Shown in pieces: positions 35,287 through 44,940 of a DNA stretch of 64,000 bases (its first letter is position 1; each line of letters starts with the position of its first letter). A program made the position numbers and the translations under genes. A model generated the notes under the pieces. It was not told the origin of the DNA. It ran no database searches and worked only from the letters and a program-made list of their open reading frames with translations. This DNA is from Arcobacter acticola (GTDB lineage: Bacteria; Campylobacterota; Campylobacteria; Campylobacterales; Arcobacteraceae), in NCBI RefSeq assembly GCF_013177675.1, contig NZ_CP042652.1, forward strand, positions 930,001 to 994,000, in the 5' to 3' direction.

Positions 35287-36709
35287 TATAATTACACATA
35301 TAATCTTAATTATGAGTTTGGGTTGGTACTTAATTACTAACCTTCAATGGTATAACTATAAACTTGAAAGAGTTATTTTAAAGCATCATAAATGGCAATG
35401 GCATATAACTTATTTCCTCTCACCAATAGTACTTTTTTATATAATTCCAGAACCTTATTACGCAGCTTATTTCTTTATAATATATATGACAAGTTTTATT
35501 TTATGGAATAAAAAACTTGATCGTGCAGTTGTTTTAACATCAAGGGTAAAAAGATTTTTAGCAATTTTATTATTTACAACTTTTGCAATGACAGCACTTT
35601 GTTTATCAAGTCCTTCTTGTACTAATATGGTTATATTTACACCACTTATTTTAACTTATGGAATTTCTACATTATTAGAAAAAATATTTTTTATCTCATT
35701 TAAAAACAAGGGTAAACAAAGAATCAAAAGTATTGCAGGTTTAAGAACAATTGCAATTACTGCCTCATATGGTAAAACTTCAATTAAAAATTATTTGTAT
35801 CATGTATTAAAAAACAAATACAAAACATACAAAACTCCAAGATCTGTAAATACAATCGCTGGAATTGTTCTTGATGTAAATAGAGATATTCCTTTGGATA
35901 CACAAATTTATATTGCAGAAGCAGGAGCTAGAGTTAAAGGTGATATTGAAGAAATAGCAATGTTTTTAGAGCCTCAAATTTGTATTATAGGAAGTGTTGG
36001 TCCTCAGCATATTGAGTATTTTAAAACTTTAGATAATATTATACATACTAAAATGGAACTTCTAAAATCACCTAGAATGAAAATGGGATTTGTTCATGAA
36101 TCTGTTCCTATAAAAGCATATTCGACAATTACAAAGTTTCCAAATAATTTACATATTACAAAAAGTAATTTAGATGGAATTTGGTTTGATGTTGAGGTTG
36201 CTGGCGTAATAGAACATTTCCATGCACCAATATTAGGAAGTTTCAACGCTATAAATTTAACAGCAGTTATTTTAGTATCTCATTATTTAGGAATGAATAT
36301 ACATGAAATTAAAGTTGCTTTTGAATCACTTCCTCAAGTAGAACACAGACTTCAAAAAATAGAAGCAGGTGGGAAGTTAATAATTGATGACTCTTTTAAC
36401 GGAAACTTAGAAGGAATGTTAGAAGCTGTTAATATTTGCTCAAATCATAAAGGACGAAAAGTTATCATAACTCCTGGACTTGTGGAATCAACAGATGAAG
36501 CAAATATCCTTTTAGCAAAAGCTATAAATGAAAACTTTGACTTAGTAATTTTAACAGGAAGTTTAAATACTCATTTATTAAGTACAAATATAAATAAAGA
36601 GAAAGTTTATATCTTAAAAGATAAATCTTTAATGGAAGCTACCTTAGCTCAAAAAACAAGAATTGGTGATTTGATTTTATTTGCAAATGATGCACCAAAT
36701 TTTATATAG
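35273..36709 (+). CDS. murF: MurF-like Mur ligase with N-terminal membrane domain
   Basis: A 478-aa protein. The first ~130 residues form about four hydrophobic helices in place of the usual MurF substrate domain. The Mur ligase core follows: the P-loop TASYGKTS (GKTS instead of GKTT), KTPRSVNTIAGI, AEAGARVKGDI, and the C-terminal EHRLQKIEAGG and DDSFNGN motifs. MurF adds D-Ala-D-Ala to UDP-MurNAc-tripeptide, and ddl lies two genes upstream. I prefer the ATG at 35273; the frame is open two codons earlier at a TTG. It overlaps the hydrolase gene by 14 nt. Confidence 0.83.
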   Translation: MEYINIITHIILIMSLGWYLITNLQWYNYKLERVILKHHKWQWHITYFLSPIVLFYIIPEPYYAAYFFIIYMTSFILWNKKLDRAVVLTSRVKRFLAILLFTTFAMTALCLSSPSCTNMVIFTPLILTYGISTLLEKIFFISFKNKGKQRIKSIAGLRTIAITASYGKTSIKNYLYHVLKNKYKTYKTPRSVNTIAGIVLDVNRDIPLDTQIYIAEAGARVKGDIEEIAMFLEPQICIIGSVGPQHIEYFKTLDNIIHTKMELLKSPRMKMGFVHESVPIKAYSTITKFPNNLHITKSNLDGIWFDVEVAGVIEHFHAPILGSFNAINLTAVILVSHYLGMNIHEIKVAFESLPQVEHRLQKIEAGGKLIIDDSFNGNLEGMLEAVNICSNHKGRKVIITPGLVESTDEANILLAKAINENFDLVILTGSLNTHLLSTNINKEKVYILKDKSLMEATLAQKTRIGDLILFANDAPNFI

Positions 36710-36724
36710 ATTTTAGGAAAAAAG

Positions 36725-37213
36725 ATGGAACATTTATACGCACCATGGCGATACTCATATGTTAGTGAAGAAAAAATTGAAGGTTGTGTTTTTTGTCATA
36801 TTTCTAAAAATTTAGATGATGAGAAAATGCAAGTTTTATTTTATGATGAGTATTGTTATGTGGTTATGAATAAATTTCCATATAGTCCTGGTCATATGAT
36901 GGTAATACCACATTTTCATACTTCTAATATTGAAGATTTAGAAGATGATGTTTGGATGCAAATGAGCATACGAGTAAGACAAGGGGTAAAACTTTTAAAA
37001 GAAATTATGCCATGTGAAGGTGTAAATATTGGAATGAACCTTGGAAAAGCAGCAGGTGCAGGAATAGAGCAACATGTTCACTATCATATGCTACCACGTT
37101 GGCTTGGAGATACTAACTTTATAACTTCAATTGGAGGAGCTAGGGTATATCCTGCTTCATTTGATGAAATCTTAAATAAACTAAAAAGTAACGCTTCAAA
37201 ATATTTTATATAA
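36725..37213 (+). CDS. HIT-family hydrolase
   Basis: A 162-aa protein with the histidine triad HVHYHMLPRW near residue 119 and an N-terminal YAPWRYSYV and CVFCHI segment typical of bacterial HIT proteins related to Ap4A phosphorylase/Fhit. Such enzymes split dinucleoside polyphosphates or AMP-linked compounds. It follows murF by 15 nt with an AGGAAA site. The physiological substrate cannot be inferred. Confidence 0.9.
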   Translation: MEHLYAPWRYSYVSEEKIEGCVFCHISKNLDDEKMQVLFYDEYCYVVMNKFPYSPGHMMVIPHFHTSNIEDLEDDVWMQMSIRVRQGVKLLKEIMPCEGVNIGMNLGKAAGAGIEQHVHYHMLPRWLGDTNFITSIGGARVYPASFDEILNKLKSNASKYFI

Positions 37214-37275
37214 AATTTTACTTAAAATAGGATATTAATTGTATTCTTTAATAAAATATGGGTTATTATGCCCTT

Positions 37276-38631
37276 ATGGAAAATATACAATTAGAAAATC
37301 AAAACATTTTTTTTACAGGTCGAGCTGATAAAATTGATAAAAGTGAACTAGAAAAATACTTAGTTCAAAAAGGCTCAATTTTAGTAAACTCTATAAATGA
37401 AGCTACAATAATTATACAAGGTAAATTTACACCTATTTATTTAGAAGAAACTATTTATGAGCTATCAAAAAAACAAATTACAATAATACAAATAGAAAAA
37501 CTAGAAGAAGAATTTTCTTCAAATTTAGATATTGACTCTATTTTAATGGCAATAAAGATATCAAAAGATAATGATAGACTACTTAAACTATTAAATAACA
37601 ACTTTTTTTCTGATGATATTTTTGTAAAGCTTTTAAAATTATATGATTTTAAAGGTGATGATATTTATGATAGTGATGATAATCGAGATGTTTGTACAAA
37701 AATAGTAGAAAGATTTTGTTCTTTAATTGAAACAAATCACAATATCCAATATGCACCTATTGGAGTTTATTATACAGCACTTGAAACTTCAAACCCAAAT
37801 CTTTTAGATGTGATTTATAATATGCCAGATTATGTGATTTCTGCAAAAAATGCACAAGAAGATCAGCCCTTAAGTTTGAAAGAAGTAGTTGCCTTGAATC
37901 CTAATACTTCAAAAATAACTCAATTAGAAATTTTAAAAAATTCAAAAATGAATGAACTTAAATTTTTGGCATTAAATGAATCAATAAATCAAATGATTCA
38001 AAAAAAACTCTTTGAGAAAAATATAGATGAAATTTCATTATCTTTAATAAAAACAAATAATTATGATGAATCATTTATTGATGATTTTTTAAATAATTAT
38101 ACTTTAAAAAAAGAGTTATTAAAAAAAGCTATTTTAGATGATAAACTCTTTTATAAGTTTTTTGAAAATATAGATGATGTAAGTATTATATATCTAAGTT
38201 CAAATGATACTTTAAATGAAGAGATGATAAATAAACTCTTTGAGAAAAATATAGATAATGCAAATATAAATTTACTCAAAAATAAAAATTGTCCAAAGGA
38301 TAAAATAGAAGAGTTCTTAAAACTTCAAGACAAAATTTATAATATAAGTATTGCACACAATACAACTTTGCCAACACAATTATATCTTTATCTTTTTTCA
38401 CTTGATGATTATGATGTAAATTTATCCCTTGCACAAAATACAACAACACCAAAAGAAGTGTTAAAAAGTTTGGCAGCTTTAAATGATAAATTTATAAATG
38501 AAACACTTTGTGCAAATATAAGTACACCAATAAATATACTTTTACAATATCAATATGATGGTGGATTAAAAAATATTATTTCAAATAATGATAGCTTTAG
38601 AGAATTTACAAGAAAAATGGTAGGAATGTAA
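37276..38631 (+). CDS. BRCT-domain protein with leucine-rich-variant-like repeats
   Basis: A protein of about 451 aa. The N-terminal ~70 residues read as a BRCT domain (NIFFTGRADKIDKSELEKYL, GSILVNSINEATIIIQGK, then KQITIIQIEKLEEEF). The rest contains repeated helical units with N-T-P-like turns (ALNPNTSKITQLEIL, IAHNTTLPTQLYL, LAQNTTTPKEVLKSL, ANISTPINILL), like leucine-rich repeat variants. A 24-nt identical DNA repeat at 38005 and 38233 encodes KLFEKNID twice. The start is uncertain: ATG at 37276 is preferred over the one at 37258, and neither has a good ribosome-binding site. The gene is followed at once by a MoxR ATPase and a VWA gene. Confidence 0.7.
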   Translation: MENIQLENQNIFFTGRADKIDKSELEKYLVQKGSILVNSINEATIIIQGKFTPIYLEETIYELSKKQITIIQIEKLEEEFSSNLDIDSILMAIKISKDNDRLLKLLNNNFFSDDIFVKLLKLYDFKGDDIYDSDDNRDVCTKIVERFCSLIETNHNIQYAPIGVYYTALETSNPNLLDVIYNMPDYVISAKNAQEDQPLSLKEVVALNPNTSKITQLEILKNSKMNELKFLALNESINQMIQKKLFEKNIDEISLSLIKTNNYDESFIDDFLNNYTLKKELLKKAILDDKLFYKFFENIDDVSIIYLSSNDTLNEEMINKLFEKNIDNANINLLKNKNCPKDKIEEFLKLQDKIYNISIAHNTTLPTQLYLYLFSLDDYDVNLSLAQNTTTPKEVLKSLAALNDKFINETLCANISTPINILLQYQYDGGLKNIISNNDSFREFTRKMVGM

Positions 38632-38632
38632 T

Positions 38633-39637
38633 ATGAAAGCAAGCATTTTAAAAAAATCATTAATATCAATGATTGATTCAAAGATTCCAGTATTTGTTTG
38701 GGGAAATCCGGGAGTTGGAAAATCTTCAATAATAAAACAAATTGCAAATGATAAAAATATGGAGTTTATAGATTTAAGACTATCTTTACTTGATCCCACA
38801 GATTTAAGAGGTATACCTTTTTTTGATTCAGCAAATAAAAGTGCAATTTGGGCGAAACCAGAGTTTTTACCAAATTCAAATAGCCAAGCTTTTGGGATAC
38901 TTTTTTTAGATGAGATAAATTCAGCACCTCCAACAGTTCAAGCTGCAGCTTACCAGCTTATCTTAGATAGAAAGATAGGAGAATATACACTTCCTATGAA
39001 TTATGCTATTGTGGCAGCTGGAAACTATGAAAGCGATAGGGGTGTAACATACAGAATGCCAACACCACTTGCAAATAGGTTTGTTCATCTTGACTTTGAA
39101 CTTGATTTTGAAGAGTGGAAATCTTGGGCTTATGAATCAAAAATTGATACAAGAATTATCTCATTTTTATCATATAAACCCCAAAACCTTTTTACTTTTG
39201 ATGCAAAAGCAAAAGAAAAATCATTTGCAACTCCAAGGTCTTGGTCCTTTGTAAATGATATATTAAATTCAAATTTACAAATAGAATTTTTAAAAGATGT
39301 AATTAGTGGAGCTGTAGGGAAAGATAGTTCAGATGAGTTTATGAATTTTTGTAAAGTCATAGATAAACTGCCAAATATACAAGAAATACTAGAAGCTATT
39401 AATACAGAAGTACCAACAAATAACTCAGTCTTATATGCATTGTGTACGGGAATAGTTTATGCTTTAAAAGAGAATTCAAGTATTGAGAAAGTAACAAATA
39501 TATTAAATTATTCTTTAAATCTTCCAAATGAATTTTCAGTTATGTTAATTAGAGATTTACAAAAAGAGGGTGTTGAAATAGAAAGTTCAGTATCATGGAA
39601 ATCATGGGTAAATGCAAATAAGTTTTTAATAGGCTAG
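38633..39637 (+). CDS. MoxR-type AAA+ ATPase
   Basis: A 334-aa AAA+ protein: Walker A GNPGVGKS (24-31), Walker B GILFLDE (D91, E92), sensor-1 region IVAAGNYE, and TPLANRFVHL with the arginine finger. LLDPTDLRGIP is typical of the MoxR/RavA branch. MoxR ATPases act with VWA-domain proteins as chaperones that mature or remodel protein complexes. It starts 1 nt after the BRCT-repeat gene and is followed 10 nt later by the VWA gene, so the three genes form one unit. Confidence 0.88.
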   Translation: MKASILKKSLISMIDSKIPVFVWGNPGVGKSSIIKQIANDKNMEFIDLRLSLLDPTDLRGIPFFDSANKSAIWAKPEFLPNSNSQAFGILFLDEINSAPPTVQAAAYQLILDRKIGEYTLPMNYAIVAAGNYESDRGVTYRMPTPLANRFVHLDFELDFEEWKSWAYESKIDTRIISFLSYKPQNLFTFDAKAKEKSFATPRSWSFVNDILNSNLQIEFLKDVISGAVGKDSSDEFMNFCKVIDKLPNIQEILEAINTEVPTNNSVLYALCTGIVYALKENSSIEKVTNILNYSLNLPNEFSVMLIRDLQKEGVEIESSVSWKSWVNANKFLIG

Positions 39638-39647
39638 GGCATTATAA

Positions 39648-40739
39648 ATGAATCAAATTCAAGAGAGAATTTCAAAAGTTAAATCTACTTTGATTATAGA
39701 ACAACCTTATTTTGGTTCAATTGCTTCATATTTAAAACCTGTATTAAATGAAGATATAAAAACTTTTCAATCAACTCCCTCAAGCTTTTTATATAATGAT
39801 GAATATATCTCTTCTTTATCAAATGAAGAGTTAGCGTTTATTCTAACAAACTCTGCAATGCATCAAGCCTTTGGACATTCATCAAGAATAAACGGCAGAA
39901 TGCCATGGCTTTGGACACTTGCTAGTGATTATGCAATTAACTCACTTTTAGTAAATAATGGTTTAGAAATGCCTGAGCATATAAACTATGATATGAGATT
40001 TGATGATATGAGTGCCGAAGCTATTTATTCAACATTAGAAAATGAAATAGATGATGATAAACATACTCCTGAACAAATCTCACAAATATCATTTGAACAT
40101 CATAAAGATGAAGAAATAGATGATGAAGAAAATCTTCAAGATATGAGCGAACAACTTTTAAATAAAGCAAAACTACAAGGTGATTTGCCTTTAGGTATAG
40201 AGATTTTAGTACCAAAGCTATTTGAAGGCAAAATAACATGGGAAGATGAACTCTATGATGTAATTGAACAAGCTGTAAAATTTGACTATAGATTATTCCC
40301 TGTAAATAAAAGATATCTAAGTTTAGGAATTGCCTTACCAGCTTTAAGTGGCACAAAAGTAAAAATTGTAATTGCCATTGATAGTTCAGGTTCAATTGAT
40401 GGAAGTTTATTATCAAAATTTTTAGCAGAAGTAGAATCAATAATGAATAGTTTTGAAAATTTTGAAATTGATTTATTAATAGCTGATGCAAAAGTTCAAG
40501 AACATCACATATTATATCCAGGAGATGAGCTGTCATATACTATAAAAGGTGGAGGTGGTACAAACTTTGAAAATACCTTTATTTATATAGATGAAAATAT
40601 TGAAGACATAAATCTTTTATTATATTTTACTGATGGATTTGGAAAGTTTCCAGATAATGAAGCAACTTTTGAAACAGTTTGGATATTAACAAATGAAGAA
40701 CTTAATATTCCTTTTGGAAGAATAATACTACTTAAATAA
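39648..40739 (+). CDS. VWA-like DUF2201-type protein, partner of the MoxR ATPase
   Basis: A 363-aa protein. The N-terminal half matches the metallopeptidase-like domain found before DUF2201 VWA domains, but where HExxH is expected it reads MHQAFGH (H72, Q73, H77), so the catalytic Glu is missing. An acidic linker (about 130-170) follows. The C-terminal VWA domain has the MIDAS motif DSSGS (245-249), GGGGTNF and YFTDGFG, so metal-dependent ligand binding is likely intact. It forms the third gene of the BRCT/MoxR/VWA module. Confidence 0.83.
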   Translation: MNQIQERISKVKSTLIIEQPYFGSIASYLKPVLNEDIKTFQSTPSSFLYNDEYISSLSNEELAFILTNSAMHQAFGHSSRINGRMPWLWTLASDYAINSLLVNNGLEMPEHINYDMRFDDMSAEAIYSTLENEIDDDKHTPEQISQISFEHHKDEEIDDEENLQDMSEQLLNKAKLQGDLPLGIEILVPKLFEGKITWEDELYDVIEQAVKFDYRLFPVNKRYLSLGIALPALSGTKVKIVIAIDSSGSIDGSLLSKFLAEVESIMNSFENFEIDLLIADAKVQEHHILYPGDELSYTIKGGGGTNFENTFIYIDENIEDINLLLYFTDGFGKFPDNEATFETVWILTNEELNIPFGRIILLK

Positions 40740-40881
40740 TTTTAATAAGCCATTCATAATTACAATAAGTATGATAAATTAGAATTCTTAATTTAAACTT
40801 TACATAGTATCTAAAAGAGTATATTCTTCCTTTTAAAAAGGAAATAAAATTCAGTATTTTATTTCAGAAGCCCCATAATAC

Positions 40882-40910
40882 TTGACATTTACCTCCTAAT
40901 AAGTTATAAT
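40882..40910 (+). promoter_or_regulatory. Consensus sigma-70 promoter of the S10 ribosomal operon
   Basis: TTGACA (40882-40887), a 17-bp spacer and TATAAT (40905-40910). This is a textbook promoter in a genome where most -35 boxes are weak. It precedes rpsJ by 65 nt. Confidence 0.9.
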
Positions 40911-40928
40911 CCGCGTCCACTAAATGTG

Positions 40929-40955
40929 GTTAGAGTGCATTTATGCGCATCTAAC
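40929..40955 (+). promoter_or_regulatory. Leader hairpin upstream of rpsJ
   Basis: GTTAGA (40929-40934) pairs with TCTAAC (40950-40955), and GTGCAT pairs with ATGCGC inside it, with one bulged A and a TT loop. It lies in the S10 leader and may be a site of ribosomal-protein feedback. In E. coli, L4 acts on the S10 leader, but homology to this hairpin is not shown. Confidence 0.4.
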
Positions 40956-40975
40956 GAGTTCTTTAAAGGAAAAAA

Positions 40976-41290
40976 ATGGAAAAGATTAGATTAAAGCTTA
41001 AAGCTTATGATCATAGAGTTTTAGACAGAAGTGTTGCTTCAATTGTTGAAGCCGTAAAAAGAACTGGTGCTGATTTAAGAGGTCCAATCCCTCTTCCTAC
41101 AAAAATCAGAAGATATACAGTTATTAAAGGTCCTCACGTAAATAAGGATTCTAGAGAGCAATTTGAAATCAGAGTTCATTCAAGAATTATTGATATTATA
41201 GCTGCAACTCCAGATACTGTAGATTCATTAATGAAACTTGACTTAGCTCCTGAAGTTGATGTTGAAGTTAGATCTATGGGTCAAGAATAA
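40976..41290 (+). CDS. rpsJ: Ribosomal protein S10
   Basis: 104 aa, the full length of S10 (small subunit head; also NusE in antitermination). [17 protein letters not shown] at the N-terminus and [14 protein letters not shown] are diagnostic, as is the conserved [12 protein letters not shown]. First gene of the S10-spc operon, with an AAAGGA site and a consensus promoter upstream. Confidence 0.97.
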   Translation: MEKIRLKLKAYDHRVLDRSVASIVEAVKRTGADLRGPIPLPTKIRRYTVIKGPHVNKDSREQFEIRVHSRIIDIIAATPDTVDSLMKLDLAPEVDVEVRSMGQE

Positions 41291-41308
41291 GAAGAAAGGG
41301 TAATATAG

Positions 41309-41884
41309 ATGGAATTTATAGTTCAAAAAATCGGTATGAGTAGAACAGTTTCTGTTCCAAGTACTCCTGTTACACTTTTAAAAGTTCTTGATACTAAAGT
41401 GTGTGAAGTGACTGACGGTGTAGCAATTGTATCGTATAGCAATGGTAAAAAATTTAACAAAGCTATCGAAGGTATACAAAAAAAATATAACTTATCTAAA
41501 GAGTTTAACAGATTTGCAACAATGACTGTAGCAAATGCTGAAGCTGGTGATTTAGATGTTTCTGGATTAAGTGAAGCGCAAATCTTAAAAACAACTTTTA
41601 AAACAAAAGGTAGAGGGTTTACTGGAGCGGTTAAAAGATGGAATTTTGCAGGTGGTAGAGCATCTCACGGACACAGAATGGGTAGAAGAGTTGGTTCAAT
41701 CGGTAACTGCGAATGGCCAGGTAGAGTTCAGCCAGGTAAGAAAATGCCAGGGCAATACGGAAATACAAATGTATCTGTGAAAAATGATGTTATTTCATTT
41801 GACGCTGAAACTGGAATTTTAGTTCTTAAAGGTTCAGTATCTGGTCCAAACGGAGCATTAGGAAAAGTAAAGGTTGCTAAATGA
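41309..41884 (+). CDS. rplC: Ribosomal protein L3
   Basis: 191 aa. It has the L3 core: [28 protein letters not shown] (read in parts) and the [17 protein letters not shown] loop that reaches toward the peptidyl-transferase centre and carries the conserved glutamine region. The protein starts [12 protein letters not shown]. The GAAAGG site stands before the ATG. It overlaps rplD by 4 nt. Confidence 0.96.
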   Translation: MEFIVQKIGMSRTVSVPSTPVTLLKVLDTKVCEVTDGVAIVSYSNGKKFNKAIEGIQKKYNLSKEFNRFATMTVANAEAGDLDVSGLSEAQILKTTFKTKGRGFTGAVKRWNFAGGRASHGHRMGRRVGSIGNCEWPGRVQPGKKMPGQYGNTNVSVKNDVISFDAETGILVLKGSVSGPNGALGKVKVAK

Positions 41885-42492
41885 GCAAAGCAATAGTATT
41901 AAATGAAAAATTTGAAAATAATGGTGAAGTAGTTTTACCAGCTAGTTATGAAGAAATTAACAAACATAATTTATATTTATATGTTAAATCTTACTTAGCA
42001 GCATTAAGATCAAATACAGCAAGAGCAAAAACAAGAGCAGAAGTAAGCGGTGGTGGTAAAAAACCTAAAGCTCAAAAAGGTTCTGGTGGAGCTAGATGGG
42101 GTTCAAAAAGATCTCCTTTATTCGTTGGTGGGGGTCAAGCATTTGGACCTACTAAAAGAAACTATAACCAAAAAGTTAACAAAAAACAAAAAGCATTAGC
42201 ATTAAAATATGCTATCAATGCTCAAGCAAACAACAGTACGTTATTTGTTGTTGATTCAATTAAAATTGAATCTGGTAAAACTAAAGAGGCAGTTGCAGTT
42301 TTAAGTAAATTAAACAAAAGAGATACATTAATTGTATGTGATATGATTGATGAAAAAACTTACTTAGCGTTTAGAAATATTAAAAACTGTTATATGGTTG
42401 AAAAGCAAGAAGTTAACGCTTATTTAATTGCTGCATACCACTCAGTACTTATTGAAAAATCAGTACTTGATGCATTAACAAAAGAGGCTTAA
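41881..42492 (+). CDS. rplD: Ribosomal protein L4
   Basis: 203 aa. The long internal loop is visible as [25 protein letters not shown], of which the Gly- and Lys-rich part lines the exit tunnel, followed by GGGQAFGP. In E. coli L4 is also the autogenous repressor of the S10 operon, and a leader hairpin is present here. It overlaps rplC by 4 nt and precedes rplW by 1 nt. Confidence 0.95.
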   Translation: MSKAIVLNEKFENNGEVVLPASYEEINKHNLYLYVKSYLAALRSNTARAKTRAEVSGGGKKPKAQKGSGGARWGSKRSPLFVGGGQAFGPTKRNYNQKVNKKQKALALKYAINAQANNSTLFVVDSIKIESGKTKEAVAVLSKLNKRDTLIVCDMIDEKTYLAFRNIKNCYMVEKQEVNAYLIAAYHSVLIEKSVLDALTKEA

Positions 42493-42493
42493 G

Positions 42494-42775
42494 ATGGCAG
42501 ATATTACAGATATTAAAGCAATATTATATACAGAAAAAACAATTGAGCTTCAAGAAAATGGTGTAATCGTTGTTCAAACTAGTCCTAGAATGACTAAAAA
42601 CGGTTTAAAAGAAGTATTTAAAGAGTATTTTGGAGTAACACCTTCAAAAGTAAATTCTTTAAGACAAAATGGTAAAGTGAAAAGATTTAAAGGGAAAATC
42701 GGTAAAAGAGCTGATTTCAAAAAATTCTATGTAACATTACCAGAGGGCGCAGCAATTGCGAACCTTTCAGCTTAA
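42494..42775 (+). CDS. rplW: Ribosomal protein L23
   Basis: 93 aa, normal for the family. It has [26 protein letters not shown]-like segment and [19 protein letters not shown]23 sits at the tunnel exit and forms the dock for SRP and trigger factor. It follows rplD by 1 nt and ends 11 nt before rplB. Confidence 0.95.
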   Translation: MADITDIKAILYTEKTIELQENGVIVVQTSPRMTKNGLKEVFKEYFGVTPSKVNSLRQNGKVKRFKGKIGKRADFKKFYVTLPEGAAIANLSA

Positions 42776-42786
42776 GGGGATTATAA

Positions 42787-43614
42787 ATGGCAATTAAAAA
42801 ATTTAGACCAATAACTCCTGCAAGAAGATTTATGTCTGTTATGGATACTTCTGATATTACTTCAAAACCAACAGTTAAATCTTTACTTGTAAGAGTAAAA
42901 GCAAACGCTGGTAGAAATAATAACGGTAGAATTACATCTAGACATAAAGAAGCAGGTGCTAAGAAATTATATAGAATTATTGATTTCAAAAGAGATAAAT
43001 TCGGTGTTGAAGGTACAATTTCAACTGTTGAATACGATCCATACAGAAACTGTAGAATTTGTTTAGTTACTTACCTAGATGGTGATAAAAGATATATTTT
43101 ACAACCTTCAGGATTAAAAGTTGGAGATAAAGTACAAGCTGCTGAATCTGGACTTGATATTTTACCTGGTAATGCTATGAGATTAATGAGTATTCCAGTT
43201 GGAACAATGGTTCATAATATTGAAATGAAACCAGGAAAAGGTGGACAAATCGCTAGATCTGCTGGTGGATATGCTCAAATTATGGGTAGAGAAGACAAAT
43301 ATGTTATCATGAGATTACCATCTGGTGAAATGAGAAAAATTCTTGGTGTTTGTATAGCTACAATTGGTGTAGTTGGAAACGAAGATTTCTCTAACATGGT
43401 TGTTGGTAAAGCTGGTAGAAGTAGACACCTTGGTATTAGACCTCAAACTAGAGGTTCTGCAATGAACCCTATTGATCACCCACATGGTGGAGGTGAAGGT
43501 AAGACTAACTCTGGTAGACATCCGGTTACTCCATGGGGTATGCCAACTAAAGGTTATAAAACTAGAAAGAAAAAAGCTAGTGACAAACTAATCATTTCAA
43601 AAAGAAAGAAGTAA
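42787..43614 (+). CDS. rplB: Ribosomal protein L2
   Basis: 275 aa. It shows [15 protein letters not shown] at the N-terminus, the central [19 protein letters not shown] and the conserved C-terminal [14 protein letters not shown] with the histidine close to the peptidyl-transferase centre. AAGGGG before the ATG is a strong ribosome-binding site. S10-operon position 5, as expected. Confidence 0.97.
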   Translation: MAIKKFRPITPARRFMSVMDTSDITSKPTVKSLLVRVKANAGRNNNGRITSRHKEAGAKKLYRIIDFKRDKFGVEGTISTVEYDPYRNCRICLVTYLDGDKRYILQPSGLKVGDKVQAAESGLDILPGNAMRLMSIPVGTMVHNIEMKPGKGGQIARSAGGYAQIMGREDKYVIMRLPSGEMRKILGVCIATIGVVGNEDFSNMVVGKAGRSRHLGIRPQTRGSAMNPIDHPHGGGEGKTNSGRHPVTPWGMPTKGYKTRKKKASDKLIISKRKK

Positions 43615-43623
43615 GGGTTTAAG

Positions 43624-43899
43624 ATGGCAAGATCGATAAAAAAAGGTCCATTCGTAGACGCGCACCTAATAAAGAAAGTTATCAAAGCTAACGAAGCTAA
43701 TGATAAAAAACCAATTAAAACTTGGTCAAGAAGATCTATGGTATTACCAGAAATGATCGGATTAACTTTCAATGTGCACAATGGAAGAAATTTCGTTCCA
43801 GTTAATGTTACTGAGAACCACGTTGGATATAAATTAGGTGAGTTTGCACCAACTAGAACGTTTAAGGGCCATAAAGGTTCTGTTCAAAGAAAGGCATAA
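43624..43899 (+). CDS. rpsS: Ribosomal protein S19
   Basis: 91 aa. [17 protein letters not shown] at the N-terminus, [37 protein letters not shown]19 lies in the 30S head and contacts 5S/16S bridges with L5. Positioned between rplB and rplV with 2-9 nt gaps. Confidence 0.96.
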   Translation: MARSIKKGPFVDAHLIKKVIKANEANDKKPIKTWSRRSMVLPEMIGLTFNVHNGRNFVPVNVTENHVGYKLGEFAPTRTFKGHKGSVQRKA

Positions 43900-43901
43900 G
43901 A

Positions 43902-44234
43902 ATGGCTAAAGCAATATTAAAATTTATTAGACTTTCTCCTACAAAAGCAAGATTAATTGCTAGAGAAGTTCAAGGAATGAATGCAGAGTATGCAATTGCA
44001 TCTTTACAATTTACTCCAAATAAAGCTGCAGGAATTATTTCTAAAGTTATAGCTTCTGCTGTAGCAAATGCAGGTTTAGATCCTGTTGATGCAGTTGTTG
44101 TATCAGCAAGAGTTGACAAAGGTCCAGTTCTTAAGAGATTTACTCCAAGAGCTAGAGGTTCTGCTTCTCCAAAGCATAAACCAACTGCACATATTATGAT
44201 TGAAGTGGCAGCTGCTGCTAAAGGAGATAAGTAA
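43902..44234 (+). CDS. rplV: Ribosomal protein L22
   Basis: 110 aa. [17 protein letters not shown], and the C-terminal hairpin [20 protein letters not shown] that lines the exit tunnel (site of macrolide-resistance changes in other bacteria). Ends with a 1-nt overlap (TAATG) on rpsC. Confidence 0.95.
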   Translation: MAKAILKFIRLSPTKARLIAREVQGMNAEYAIASLQFTPNKAAGIISKVIASAVANAGLDPVDAVVVSARVDKGPVLKRFTPRARGSASPKHKPTAHIMIEVAAAAKGDK

Positions 44235-44938
44235 TGGGTCAAAAAGTTAATCCAATAGGTTTAAGATTAGGTATTAATAGAAATTGGGAATCAAGATGGT
44301 TTCCTAAATTTGAAACAATGCCAGCTAACATTGCAGAAGATGACAAAATTAGAAAGTATGTTAAAAAAGAACTATACTATGCTGGAATTGCTCAAACTAT
44401 CGTTGAGAGAACTGCAAAAAAAGTAAGAGTTACAGTTGTTGCTGCTAGACCTGGTATTATTATTGGGAAAAAAGGTGCTGATGTTGAAAAACTAAAAAAT
44501 GCACTTACTAAATTAGTTGGTAAAGAAATTGCTGTAAATATCAAAGAAGAGAGAAAACCTCAAACTTCTGCTCAGTTATCTGCTGAAAATGTTGCTCAAC
44601 AATTAGAAAGAAGAGTTGCATTCAGAAGAGCTATGAAAAGAGTTATGCAAAACGCTTTAAAAGGTGGAGCAAAAGGTATTAAAGTATCTGTTTCTGGAAG
44701 ACTTGGTGGAGCTGAAATGGCTAGAACTGAGTGGTATTTAGAAGGTAGAGTTCCTTTACATACTTTAAGAGCAAGAATTGATTATGGTTTTGCTGAAGCT
44801 CATACAACTTATGGTTGTGTAGGTATCAAAGTTTGGATTTTCAAAGGTGAAGTATTAGCTAAAGGTATCCCAACTGAAAAAGCTGAAGACACTTCTTCTA
44901 AACCTAAAAGAAGACCAACTAAGAAAAGAGGTAAATAA
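44234..44938 (+). CDS. rpsC: Ribosomal protein S3
   Basis: 234 aa. [20 protein letters not shown] at the N-terminus, a KH domain with [18 protein letters not shown], and the C-terminal [14 protein letters not shown] and [14 protein letters not shown]. The basic tail ([13 protein letters not shown]) is usual. S3 helps form the mRNA entry channel. Confidence 0.96.
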   Translation: MGQKVNPIGLRLGINRNWESRWFPKFETMPANIAEDDKIRKYVKKELYYAGIAQTIVERTAKKVRVTVVAARPGIIIGKKGADVEKLKNALTKLVGKEIAVNIKEERKPQTSAQLSAENVAQQLERRVAFRRAMKRVMQNALKGGAKGIKVSVSGRLGGAEMARTEWYLEGRVPLHTLRARIDYGFAEAHTTYGCVGIKVWIFKGEVLAKGIPTEKAEDTSSKPKRRPTKKRGK

Positions 44939-44940
44939 TT

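Noticed and set aside
37258-37276. Upstream ATG of the BRCT-repeat gene as the start
   Set aside because: It adds six residues with no family support and lies at the edge of a possible -10 element; kept as an alternative only.
38005-38256. CRISPR-like repeat in the BRCT-repeat gene
   Set aside because: Only two identical 24-nt copies, in frame within coding sequence and encoding the same peptide, so it is a protein repeat.
40021-40536. 171-codon open frame on the minus strand inside the VWA gene
   Set aside because: It is the antisense of a well-supported gene, its composition (runs of Leu, Gln and His) is that of a shadow frame, and it has no ribosome-binding site.
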